From Henricia sp. BOLD:AAB3569 (Eukaryota; Echinodermata; Asteroidea; Spinulosida; Echinasteridae), in assembly GCA_037783545.1 (NCBI GenBank), contig JBBELK010000921.1:372001-436000 (forward strand): DNA of 64,000 nucleotides, read 5' to 3'. Each line of letters begins with the position of its first letter. Position 1 is the stretch's first letter. Positions 25,207 to 34,100 of this stretch are shown here, in pieces. The translations under genes and the position numbers were made by a program. The notes beneath the pieces were generated by a model, which did not search any database, was not told the origin of the DNA, and saw only the letters and a list, made by a program, of their open reading frames with translations.

Positions 25207-28200
25207 ATGGCTGCGTATATCAAGGTACAGGGGGCGGAGTCAGTACATCAGTTCCCACTTGAGGAGGAGGATGGTCCCCTTCACATTTCTGTTTTGCAGT
25301 CCCAGTATCCTTCAGCCCGGGGACTTTTATATTCAGATGGAGATGTGAAAGTGGTAGTTCCCGCCCAAAATGAGTTGATAAAGCCACCAAACGGCGAGTG
25401 GGGGGATCGTGTTTACTCTGCACTCCTCCCTGAACTCAACAACCCCCAACCAACTGATGGAGACGCAATACTGGGCATACAAGCGCAGCTGATGAAACTT
25501 TTATCCAAGCCACAGACACAACTAGTGATGGCCCCAGAGAGGAAAATTTCAACTTTTGATGGAAAGATTGGAGAAATACGAGAATTTGTAACCAGCATTC
25601 AGAACGCTTTTCAGCGGTACTCAATTCCCGGGGACCAGCAAGGCCCATTTTTGCTAGACTACCTGAGAGGGGGACCTAAGGCCGAGGTGAAGGCTTTGTT
25701 GACCGACAAGGCAGATATCCAAGAGATTGTGGAGTTTCTCCTCGAATCCTATGGAGACAAGTTGGCAACAGGAGAACTTCAGCGTTTGTTTCTTGAGAGG
25801 CAACAGAGGCAGGGAGAAAGTGTCCGTGACTATGCGGTAGATTTAGAGAAACGCTTCTTAAGGCTCACTCGTCGGGACGCTAAGCTGTACTCGACTCCAG
25901 ATTCAGCCTTGGCAGAACAGTTCGTGGAGGGGATGCGTGACACATACATGCGCAATACATGTCGTGACATGATAGAGCGTGGATCGATGCAAGCCTTCCG
26001 CGAATTCAGAGAGTACGCTATAAAGCGAGAGGGACGGGAAGAAGCTCGAAGCCAGGCTGGGGGTTCTACGGCCATACACAATGCAGCTGTCCGCCTGGGA
26101 GATAACCCAACCCCTCGACCCGAGGATTTTGTGACCATGTTTCGAGAAATGTCGGACCGTGTGGTGGAGGCCGTAAGACAAGCTACTAGGCCCTCTCCAA
26201 AGCCGCCAGCCATGGAAGTCAATTGGCCGACACAAAGAATGCCCCCAAGACAAACTTGGAATCGGCCACCCACAGCTGACCTAGGAAACAACGCCTACGG
26301 GAGTTATCCATCTCGCCTTGGCTCCTGTTACCGATGTGGTACGCCTGGGCATTTTGCCAGGGAGTGCCCAGCAGGACGACGACCATATCAGCAACGGTTT
26401 GGTACCCGAGGAGCTGATGCTTTATATCCTGATCGGCCCGAACATGCCCATGACCCAGCCCGACCGCCATTGAATACATCTGAGCAGACTATCCAAAATG
26501 CAGCAGCTTCTGATCCTTACCCTGTAGTCGGCCTTTCGGCAGAGATGGGAGTCGGTAGCACCTCGGGAGAAATAGACAAAGCTTTCATTGCAAAAGCAGT
26601 TGGAGAGTGCTTCTCTGTACAAGTGACCTTTTCTGATGTTCCGCTGTCATGCCTATTAGATCCCGGCTCTCAAGTCACCACTGTTGGAGAAAGGTTTTTC
26701 AGGGATGTCCTAGAACCAAAGGGGTTTCGGATGCAGGAAATTCCAAGGACATTCACGCTTGTGTCTGTCAGTGGGGCTACGATCCCATACATCGGGTGTT
26801 TTGAGGCTGATGTTGGTGCATTGGGGCGAGTGATTAAGTCGAGTCTGGTGCTGGTAATCCGCGAGGAAAGTTCAAATTTGCATACGGGAGAAAAGGAGAA
26901 CATACAAGGGGTCTTGGGTATGAACGTCTTGCAACGTTGCTGGGAAGAGTTTGTAAACCCCGAGGGTGCAACCCATATGACTAAGATCGCTTGGCCTGCA
27001 CCAGCTGCTGCCTGGCAGAAGGCTGTTTACACGGTGGAACGAAAGGTCGGACGAGCCTGCCTTTATGGAGGGTCTTTTGTTATATCAGCCCGCCAAGCTG
27101 TTGTGGTCCGAGGACCTGGAGGTGATCCATACGGAGCTGTCTTGGAGCCTGATGCAAAGGCAGGGATCCCGTCCTTAGTGAAGGTGGATGGCGGGTGTTT
27201 CCCAGTCACAACTAACACAGAGGCAGCTGTCCCAAAGGCGGCCCAGTCGGAAACGTTATCCCCAGGTCGGCCTGTTTCTGATATAGACAAGTACCATTCC
27301 GGAGATGTCCAGCCCTATGCCAGACCTAGTAGGGCTACAGAGGCTAATACCAGCCAGTTACTAGTCCCGGTAGATGTGGATAAGACGGCCTTTGGCCCTG
27401 AAAAACAGAAGCACCGACAAGTGTTCTCTAGCAATGACCGTGACGTCGGTTATACTTACACACGTACCCACCAGATTGATACAGGTTTGGAGCATCCAAT
27501 TAGACAATGCATACCGCCGTCTCAGTACCAGGACGTTCAAGAGCATATGCGATGTCTTGTGGAGAAAGGAATTGTAAACGAGAGCAAGAGTGCTAGCAGC
27601 AATGCACGTTTTCCGTATAGTACAGTCTTAGGCGGGGAAGCCCCCAAACCCCAGAACCCCGACACACAGTCTTACTTACACCAACACCAGAAATCCCTTA
27701 AGGTGGCACGACGACTGGCTTCAAGAAGGATTGAGGAGGCGGCCATAACTAGGAAAGCAGTAAGGGCAGCCAAAGTCCATGAGAAACCACTTGGTGTCGG
27801 GCAGTATGTTCTGATACGCTGCCGCACCCACAGAGGCCGAGCAAAAAATCAGGACTTTTGGGAAGGGGAACCCTATATGGTCATAAAGCAGCCATTCGAT
27901 GGACAACCGGTTTATGTGGTAAAGAACCGCCGGGGGCAGGAGAAAGTTCTGCATCGCAGTGAGATAAAACACTGCCCGTGGCTGCCAGATAAGTGTCCGT
28001 CATCAGATTCCGACGATGACATCCTCTCCTCATCGGATAATGACGCCTCTTCGTCCCCTAAAGGTTTTGTCCTACGTCCAGTTGCACTTCGTGCGCCGGA
28101 TAGTGCCCCACCTCACTCTTCAGATGGTCCAAACGGCGGACCACAAGAGGACCGCCCCGGTGAGGGTTCTGCCGCGGCAGAAGTGCCACACCGCTATCCT

Positions 28201-28248
28201 GTGAGGTCTAATCGCGGAAAGCCACCAGATAGATTTGGCATGACTTAG
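25207..28248 (+). CDS. gag-pro: Gag-protease fusion with residual RT start and integrase tail (1,013 aa)
   Basis: The start is set at ATG 25207 (context AAAGCCATGG); upstream codons are open but lack an ATG. Residues about 110-300 resemble a retrotransposon gag capsid (for example FLLESYGDKLATGELQRLF). A CCHC knuckle, CYRCGTPGHFAREC, lies at about 374-387. A retropepsin-like site reads LLDPGSQVTTVG with Asp near 485; note DPG instead of DTG or DSG. At about 755 the usual RT entry motif appears (HQIDTGLEHPIRQ). Near 27,600 the frame passes straight to an integrase C-terminal region (SLKVARRLASRR, then a VGQYVLIR...FWEGEPYMV beta-barrel segment and LHRSEIKHCPW). The RT catalytic core, RNase H and the DDE integrase core are absent. 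The ORF has no stop, which suggests recent mobilisation or selection for Gag. Confidence 0.9.
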   Translation: MAAYIKVQGAESVHQFPLEEEDGPLHISVLQSQYPSARGLLYSDGDVKVVVPAQNELIKPPNGEWGDRVYSALLPELNNPQPTDGDAILGIQAQLMKLLSKPQTQLVMAPERKISTFDGKIGEIREFVTSIQNAFQRYSIPGDQQGPFLLDYLRGGPKAEVKALLTDKADIQEIVEFLLESYGDKLATGELQRLFLERQQRQGESVRDYAVDLEKRFLRLTRRDAKLYSTPDSALAEQFVEGMRDTYMRNTCRDMIERGSMQAFREFREYAIKREGREEARSQAGGSTAIHNAAVRLGDNPTPRPEDFVTMFREMSDRVVEAVRQATRPSPKPPAMEVNWPTQRMPPRQTWNRPPTADLGNNAYGSYPSRLGSCYRCGTPGHFARECPAGRRPYQQRFGTRGADALYPDRPEHAHDPARPPLNTSEQTIQNAAASDPYPVVGLSAEMGVGSTSGEIDKAFIAKAVGECFSVQVTFSDVPLSCLLDPGSQVTTVGERFFRDVLEPKGFRMQEIPRTFTLVSVSGATIPYIGCFEADVGALGRVIKSSLVLVIREESSNLHTGEKENIQGVLGMNVLQRCWEEFVNPEGATHMTKIAWPAPAAAWQKAVYTVERKVGRACLYGGSFVISARQAVVVRGPGGDPYGAVLEPDAKAGIPSLVKVDGGCFPVTTNTEAAVPKAAQSETLSPGRPVSDIDKYHSGDVQPYARPSRATEANTSQLLVPVDVDKTAFGPEKQKHRQVFSSNDRDVGYTYTRTHQIDTGLEHPIRQCIPPSQYQDVQEHMRCLVEKGIVNESKSASSNARFPYSTVLGGEAPKPQNPDTQSYLHQHQKSLKVARRLASRRIEEAAITRKAVRAAKVHEKPLGVGQYVLIRCRTHRGRAKNQDFWEGEPYMVIKQPFDGQPVYVVKNRRGQEKVLHRSEIKHCPWLPDKCPSSDSDDDILSSSDNDASSSPKGFVLRPVALRAPDSAPPHSSDGPNGGPQEDRPGEGSAAAEVPHRYPVRSNRGKPPDRFGMT

Positions 28249-28629
28249 ATTAGTCAAAGGATTATTAGAACTCGGGCTACCTGGTGCCAAGTTTTAGTGG
28301 CAGGTTGCCAAGATGGTTTTCTTTACATTTTGTTCATTTACTTAAAAGGGCAGCTAAAGTTGGCTGCAGATACTGCTGGAACGGTGTAGCCTGTTGGGTT
28401 CCATTTTGTGGCAGCCTGATTCTATGACCCTTCTATTAGTGTATTGTTTAAAACACTTTGAAGGGAATTGCCCCTTTGCTTTCTGAGCAGTGTTAGTTTA
28501 CCCCTGAGGTAACATATCAGAGCTCTGTCTTTTTTGTGTTTTGGCATTTAAACGGAAACATTTAATTAAAGAGTTACCCTTATTCACAACGTTACGTCCG
28601 AGTCATCAAGAGACGATGACTCCCCAGGC

Positions 28630-28637
28630 GGGGAAGG
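28630..28637 (+). other. Polypurine tract
   Basis: GGGGAAGG lies one base before the 3' LTR, as expected for plus-strand priming. Confidence 0.75.
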
Positions 28638-28638
28638 T

Positions 28639-28932
28639 TGTAAGGACTTCGTTTTTAAAGTTAATAGTTTGTGTTAAAAGTTTGCTGTAAAGTTTTGTAG
28701 GTTCTCTCCTTGTCGCGAGGTGGCGCCCTTTCACTTAGGCTTCTTACCGCCTGCACAATCTTTACACAGTTTGTGCAGACTATCTATTCCAGGCATGGTG
28801 AAGGCACTGCGAATAAACCAGTTCCGACTGGAGAGATCCCAGAAAGAACCTGCTGTCCCCCTGTGTCCCTGATTGGAGTTCGGGCCATCCAAACCCTTGG
28901 AGAATCCCTGACCCCCCTTCCCTGTCCTTACA
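28639..28932 (+). repeat. 3' LTR (294 bp)
   Basis: It matches the 5' LTR with one visible substitution and is followed by the CAAG duplication. Confidence 0.95.
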
Positions 28933-28962
28933 CAAGTATAAATCCCGACCTACTACAAAATG

Positions 28963-29572
28963 TTAAGCGGAGCGGGCGTAATATAGTGAATGTTGATAGC
29001 GATCGATAGAATCTTGTATGTTTGGTGGGGCGTTAAAAGAGTCTTCAACGATAACCAAAAACTGACGCTGAGCGTCTAATGCGGTACCCGTCGAAGTTAT
29101 GTTAGTTTTAGCTTGCGCTTGCGAGCCGAGTATTGCGTAAACGTAAGTTCTGACCGACTCGATACCGATTCTAGATATTCCTCGGTCTGTAAATGGGGCG
29201 GTATATTTTTCAGGTATAAAAGTTTGCCACGCGTAATCTACCACGCCCGTCTGTTGAATATAGTCTACTAGGTAATTAGTAACGTAGCCGCCTTGAAAAT
29301 ATCTGTTTTCTACAAAGCTGAACGTGTGTCTGTCTGTACCAGACCAAAATTTACCTGATGCATCCGGGTGAATTTGATGAACGATAAATAACTCTTTGCT
29401 GTGCTTGATTTCAATCTCTTTACCATTTAATACGGGATGCCCATTCCGCTAGATGAGTTTCTACTTTTTGTATCCACTTTTACTGGTTATTAGGGTCGAG
29501 ACCGAACTCTCTTCACGTGTCTATATACGCCCCTCGGTCAACGTTGTTGTTTATTGGATTAAAATAGTCCAT
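28963..29572 (-). pseudogene. Possible Polinton virion-type protein, broken
   Basis: On the - strand, ATG 29572 starts MDYFNPINNNVDRGAYIDT and soon meets a stop. A second open section follows (ELFIVHQIHPDASGKFW in another frame), then a 93-residue frame containing VDYAWQTFIPEKYTAPF, then a serine/alanine-rich section, and ends at 28963 (HSLYYARSA). The style and position fit a Polinton capsid or penton-like gene, but I cannot assign the family. At least two frame changes disable it. It ends 31 bp from the LTR insertion. Confidence 0.45.
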
Positions 29573-29606
29573 TTTAATTTATAATTATATTATATTATTA
29601 TAAATC

Positions 29607-30481
29607 ATGAAACACACTTTTCTTGTTGCGAGTAAAAATCAATTAAGCTCGCCGATCGACAATATCGTTGGCAGTACAAATATTAGCCTATTGAGCGCGA
29701 GCGTGTGTGCTAGGATGTTTTTCAATATTAAAATATATATATCTATCGATTGGGGTACTTATGCCATAGGTAAAAATGGTCGAAAAAATATTTCTTATAG
29801 CATAGAACCATTTTTAATACCCCCCAGCTATTATACCATTTACAGTTTAATTAGTTTATTTAACACTAATAATTTTGGATGGCTAAAGTTTCAGATTTTA
29901 GATTTAGAGTATTTAAGAATAAAAGTAGAACGCTGGCGTTTTATAGATTTAACTACAATTGCTCATTTAATTGGATTAGAAGATAAAACTATTCTATTTT
30001 CGACAGAAAATACTAGGGTCGAAATCGTAAAACCGTTGCTAGGCCAAAACCCCGGAGCCATAAAAGTTTATTGTAATCAGATTAATACTCAAAAAAACTG
30101 TTACAATGGGGAAAATAGTTGGGCGTGATACCCGCATCTTTTTTTACACAGACATATATCTGTGTACACAGGGGTTTATGGGGTACTTGCATTGTTGTCC
30201 TATTTTCCCTTTTCTTTAGAATTCCTCTGTGGGGTACCACTGTTCCTTTTGAATTTCTTTATGGGGTACCATTGTTCCATTGTGTTTGGTACCCCACAAG
30301 TGTGTCCGTGTTAGACCACGATTACGGTCAGTCCGTCTCCATTAATTACTCAGGAAATGATGGAATTCCTTTGATAAACGGCGTAATCAACGAGGTTAAG
30401 TTTGAAGTAAAAGATTGCCGTGGTTGCGAGCTTTCATCTGATAAATTATATTTGATTTTATGCGTCGATATTAAATTTTAA
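29607..30481 (+). pseudogene. Polinton tandem paralogue 1
   Basis: It begins MKHTFLVASKNQLSSPIDN and includes FLIPPSYYTIYSLISLFN, an IPxGYY-type motif seen in a recurring Polinton protein family of unknown role. It also contains VYCNQIN and ends VINEVKFEVKDCRGCEL...LILCVDIKF, where paralogue 2 has the same ending. The frame is open to 30128. About 170 bp (30130-30305, with repeated GGGGTACC/GGTACCCC pieces) then interrupts it before the C-terminus resumes. That insert may be a small repeat element. Divergent transcription from the - strand gene starting at 29572 is likely, as only 34 bp separate the two starts. Confidence 0.55.
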
Positions 30482-30518
30482 AAATGAAATAACTTAAATA
30501 GTAATTGTTATTGTAAAA

Positions 30519-31239
30519 ATGAAACACACTTTTATAGTCGATAAATCCGACAAAACGTTTCAGTTGCATAGTCCCGTAGACAACTCTGTAGGAAATTTTA
30601 AAAAATCAAGTTGTTGAGCGCGAGTATATGCCAACATTCAGTGGGCAGATATTGTAGAAAGAAGAAACCCCGATCTCCCTCGCACAAAACATGGGAGGGA
30701 GATCTCCCAAAGTGCGATCGTTAGAAAGAGGGTAAACGTTAGAGAACATGTTTTTAATCCGGATATATATGGCGTTGAAGATATAATTAGAGAAATTAGT
30801 TACCTCGCCATAGATGGGTTAGTGTTTAACTGGCATCCAGATAGTCAAACATTATTTACAACCGTAAGTCAAGAACGCACTATACGATTTAATATAATTG
30901 GTGAGATATTTGGTCTGCCTAGAGGTTGGATAACGTACGGTCAGCACATCAGTTACCCGATAAAAGATACAATAGGGGTTATAATGGTTTATTGCAGTCA
31001 AATTTCAATTAATCAAAAACTTTTTTGACGGGAAACCGAGTACGTTAAGAAATATACCACTTAGTAACGTAGAACGAAACTATTACAACCAAGTTGCATC
31101 CAAAGAATACACGACCGGCACTGGCGTTAATTTAAACAACGGAATAATAAACGAGTTAAGCTTTCAGGTAAAAGACTGCAACGAATGCCTTATAATAGAC
31201 AAACATTTAAAACTGATTTTAAATATTGAAATTATTTAA
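30519..31239 (+). pseudogene. Polinton tandem paralogue 2
   Basis: It starts MKHTFIVDKS, 38 bp after paralogue 1 ends. It shares the opening, the middle (GVIMVYCSQI) and the end (NGIINELSFQVKDCNECL...LILNIEII) with paralogue 1. A frameshift/stop lies near 30605-30620 and another near 31025. Length without the breaks is about 240 residues. A 10-bp inverted pair, GATCTCCCTC / GAGGGAGATC, lies inside at about 30680-30705. This is a tandem gene duplication inside the Polinton; the function is unknown. Confidence 0.55.
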
Positions 31240-31261
31240 TATAAGTTAATTAAGTTAAAAT

Positions 31262-31566
31262 AAAAAGGAAGCGAGATTGCCTGAACCGAGAGAGCAAAAA
31301 CCGGTAGAATCACCCGTAATACTGCCGGCATTACAAACTGACGTCGAGGTAATTGTAGACAATACTGCATACAAATTAGTCACGAAAGATTTACTCTGAT
31401 TAATAACGAGCTGGCCAAATTTCATGAAATGTCAGACGTGTTGAAAAAGAAATATACATCTAAAGAAAATAAGAGCATGGACGAGACTGCAGTCGAAAAA
31501 CTTTTGAATCGGAAAACTTTTGAATTCAAATTCACCATAGACGTGAAAAAGCGGGTGGACCAGTGA
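31262..31566 (+). pseudogene. Small charged Polinton ORF
   Basis: The open frame runs from a Lys-rich start (no ATG seen) through KPVESPVILPALQTDVEV and YKLVTKDLL. A one-base shift near 31397 moves it to INNELAKFHEMSDVLKKKY, and it ends FTIDVKKRVDQ at the TGA 31564-31566. About 100 residues, helical and charged. It is not recognised. It converges on the HNH-like gene. Confidence 0.45.
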
Positions 31567-31580
31567 AGGTCCGCCCGCTT
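31549..31580. terminator. Hairpin at the second convergent Polinton junction
   Basis: The arms AAGCGGGTGGACC (31549-31561) and GGTCCGCCCGCTT (31568-31580) pair at 12 of 13 positions. The loop holds the TGA of the + strand gene. The position is the same as for the hairpin at 23.4 kb: the tail of a + strand gene facing a - strand gene. Confidence 0.6.
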
Positions 31581-31689
31581 ATGATAATGTAAATAATGTT
31601 AGATTAGTGCCAACTGCACCTATTTTAAAAGATTGATTTTTCTTCGCTTTCTTAGTTGTGATTCGATTTTTTTCCTAAAGTTTTAAACA

Positions 31690-32367
31690 AGCTAAAACGC
31701 AATTTGATTTAAGGTGACCTATAGAGTTATTTAATCGTTCAATAGTGGCTAGGTCATCTTTTTTCTCGGTGTACTGTAGTTTTACTCGGCAATCTTTGTA
31801 ATAACAATATTCATAGTTTTCGGTCAGCCCGCGCAAAAAGTCTATCTATAAAATGGTCCGGTTCATACCTATCGCATTTTTTGTCCGATTGACGGCACGT
31901 GTATATCCATTGCCCGATAGAAACTTTTATTGGGTCTGAGCACAGGCGACAGACATATTTTTGTATATCATGTTCGCAAATTTGGGAACCTGCACATTCT
32001 ATATACATATACTTTATTCTTTTATGCTCGCAAACTTGAGATCCGTCGCAATCTATCTTTTCCTTTTTGCATGTTTACATAGACCAACACCGCTGCAATC
32101 TACACATTTGCTTCTCTGTTTACCGTAAATACATTTATATTTTATTCTACGCAAAGTTAATACTTTTAGACATTTATCGCAGTTTTTAGTTCTTATTTCA
32201 TTAGTTTTAATTTTAAAACGATATATATCTTTGAGCACGTGCCATATACAACAATATTTGTTTTCGGGTTCAATTTCCATTTTATATAGAGTGATCATAA
32301 TCTTAAATAAAAATATTTTTATCGATCTCATTTTTCTTGAGACCATTTTAGTAGAGTTCAATTCCAA
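31690..32367 (-). pseudogene. Cys-rich zinc-binding protein with C-terminal HNH/endonuclease VII-like motif
   Basis: From the - strand, Cys/His repeats follow one another: KNCDKCLKVL, SKCVDCSGVGLCKHAK, then (new frame) DCDGSQVCEH, IECAGSQICEHDIQK, CRLCSDPIKVSIGQW. After a further shift near 31828, YCYYKDCRVKLQY and ERLNNSIGHLKSNCVLACLK follow, a pattern close to the His/Asn/Cys core of HNH and endonuclease VII-like nucleases. Proteins with this C-x-x-CGG-x-x-ICxH repeat occur in large DNA viruses and Polintons. Two or three frameshifts break it. The nuclease assignment is from motif memory only. Confidence 0.6.
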
Positions 32368-32376
32368 TCAAAAATG

Positions 32377-32458
32377 TATAGAAATGGGGGCTTCTACGAC
32401 GGCGATATCAAAACTAGCGATCGTTTTCGTTGTCGTCGTAGAAGCCCCCATTTCCATA
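32377..32458. repeat. Inverted repeat at the right end of the Polinton
   Basis: Two 25-nt arms (32377-32401 and 32434-32458) match at 24 of 25 positions, with a 32-bp spacer. Read inward from the right the sequence starts AGTATGGAAATGGGGG, and Polinton ends typically start AG. Satellite-like sequence begins immediately outside. It may be the folded tip of the terminal repeat. Confidence 0.6.
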
Positions 32459-34100
32459 CTACTGGGCTTGAAATTTAGATTTTGCTTTAGAGTTGGGGAT
32501 CTCGGTGTTTGTCTGACGTCAATATGGCATCACCGGCTACAAAATACATATGCAGCCGAGGGTACTCCCCTACCATTGTTCCCCCATTGTGTCTCAAACA
32601 TCCAAGGAATTCCAAAGGAATTCCTTTCAGTTTGTTGGGGGGTGGGGCGGGGGTTGGTGCGTTAACAAAAGGGAAGAGTGTGTTGAGTCATATAGGGCCA
32701 TTAGGGGGGAGTCCTTAGGCCCCATATCGTGCTGGGTATAACGAAATCGTAAACAATTGTTTTGGGATTAAATAAAAACAAAAAACCTAAAAAAAGTGTT
32801 TGGCCAAAAAACACCCTAACTCGAAAACGAGTTTCCAGTTAGGAGCTAGAAGCTTGGTACAGTCGACTGGAGAGTGGGGATCATGATGCTTCTGTTATAT
32901 CATGAGGACGTCATCGATTGTTCCAATACATGTAATATGAAAACAAAATCTTAAAAGTGCCGTTTTGGGGAAAAGGCAGCCAAACTCAAAAACGGAACAA
33001 GGTATGAATTTGAACTTGGTACACTCATAGCTTCTAGGGAAGTAATCCTGATGTTTGTGTGACATGACGTTGACGTCATCTGGTTGCCTAATGTATAATA
33101 ATTCAAAATACCTTTAAAGTATACTTTTTAAAACACAAATTCAGTTTAACTCTAAAACGAAGCAAGGTACAAACTGGAAACGTAGTTCAGAGTTCAGAGA
33201 GGGACACTGACGATTCTGTGGCATCACGATGACGTCATGGATGACCTAATTATAATAATTAAAAAAATACCTTAAGTGGATTTTGGGGGGTGGTGGAGGG
33301 GAAAGGGGGAAGTAGCCCAACTCCTTGGCGGAAGAAGGTATGAACTAGTCTTGTACCTAGCATAGTCTTGTACCTAGGGGTAGGGACACTACAGTTTGTG
33401 TGACGTCACTATGACATCGTGTGTACCTTGTAATGATTTAAAAAGACCTAAAATGCTGATTTTGAACAAAAAGCACTCTAACCTGCTCTAACTCGAAAAT
33501 GGCATAAGATGCAAGCTTGAAATTCAGTTTATGCTTAGAGTTAGGGATTTCAGTGTTTATTATGGATCTGACGTCATTATGGCATCACCACAGTTACAAA
33601 ATCATCAAAATAAAAAAGAATTTGACGGGGGGGGGGGGGGGGTGGGGGTGGTGGTTGGGCAAAATACACCCTAATTTTAAAACGCAACAAGCTATGAACT
33701 TGAAACTTTGTACAGTGGTATGGATCTTAGAGTCGGGATCCTGACGTTTCTGTGACATCATAACGACGTCAGCGGTTATGTAATTTGAAGGGAAAAAGAC
33801 CTTTGACCTCGTTTCCTATTGGCCAAATCTTTGTTGGCCTGTAATTTGAAAGTGCTACGAGATAAAGAATGGGGTTCAAGGTATTATGATTAAGCATGGA
33901 CTTGGTACAGTCTTGTATACCTCGCATTACCGGTAGGGGCTTGTACTTTGTGTGGTGTCACGATGACGCCATAGGTTACCTGGTTATAATAATTAAAAAT
34001 ACCTGAATAGTTCATTTTGGACAAAAAGTACGCAATGACATTTAAATTACTTTTCCCATTATGGCATCACCAGTTACAAAATCATCAAAATAAAAAAAAA
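32459..34100 (+). repeat. Degenerate satellite-related array, right of the Polinton
   Basis: Units of roughly 150-250 bp repeat the order AACTCGAAAACG, GGTATGAACTTG, GTACAGTC, GTGTGACGTCAC, ATGACGTCAT, then an AATAATTAAAA-type stretch. The piece at 33,785-33,890 (TTTCCTATTGGCC, then GGCCTGTAATTTGAAA) aligns with the 1-kb satellite (TTCCTATTGGTCG, then CCTGTCATTTAAAA), so the two families look related. Poly-G tracts occur near 33,627 and 34,107. Confidence 0.65.

Larger units (their letters stand above)
23866..28932 (+). mobile_element. Non-autonomous Ty3/Gypsy-type LTR retrotransposon, recent
   Basis: Two 294-bp LTRs (23866-24159 and 28639-28932) begin TGTAAGGAC and end GTCCTTACA. They show one difference that I can see (CTATTCTAGG against CTATTCCAGG). 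A 4-bp duplication, CAAG, borders the element (23862-23865 and 28933-28936). A PBS-like sequence and a purine tract are in place. The single long ORF encodes gag and protease, then jumps in frame from the RT start to the integrase tail. The element cannot make its own RT or integrase and would depend on a helper. It lies inside the Polinton. Confidence 0.93.
19375..32459. mobile_element. Degraded Maverick/Polinton, truncated at its left end
   Basis: Polinton-type genes found are a polB C-terminus (+), a retroviral-like integrase (-), a coiled-coil/membrane protein (+), two small C-terminally anchored proteins (-), a possible virion protein (-), two tandem paralogues (+), a small charged protein (+) and a Cys-rich HNH-like protein (-). 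Nearly all carry stops or frameshifts. I found no packaging ATPase, protease or full major capsid gene, so a large part is missing. The left limit lies inside polB. The right limit is placed near 32459, where an outward AGTATGGAAATGG palindrome ends and satellite-like sequence starts. Without the nested LTR element the remnant is about 8 kb, short for the family (commonly 15-20 kb). Confidence 0.8.
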
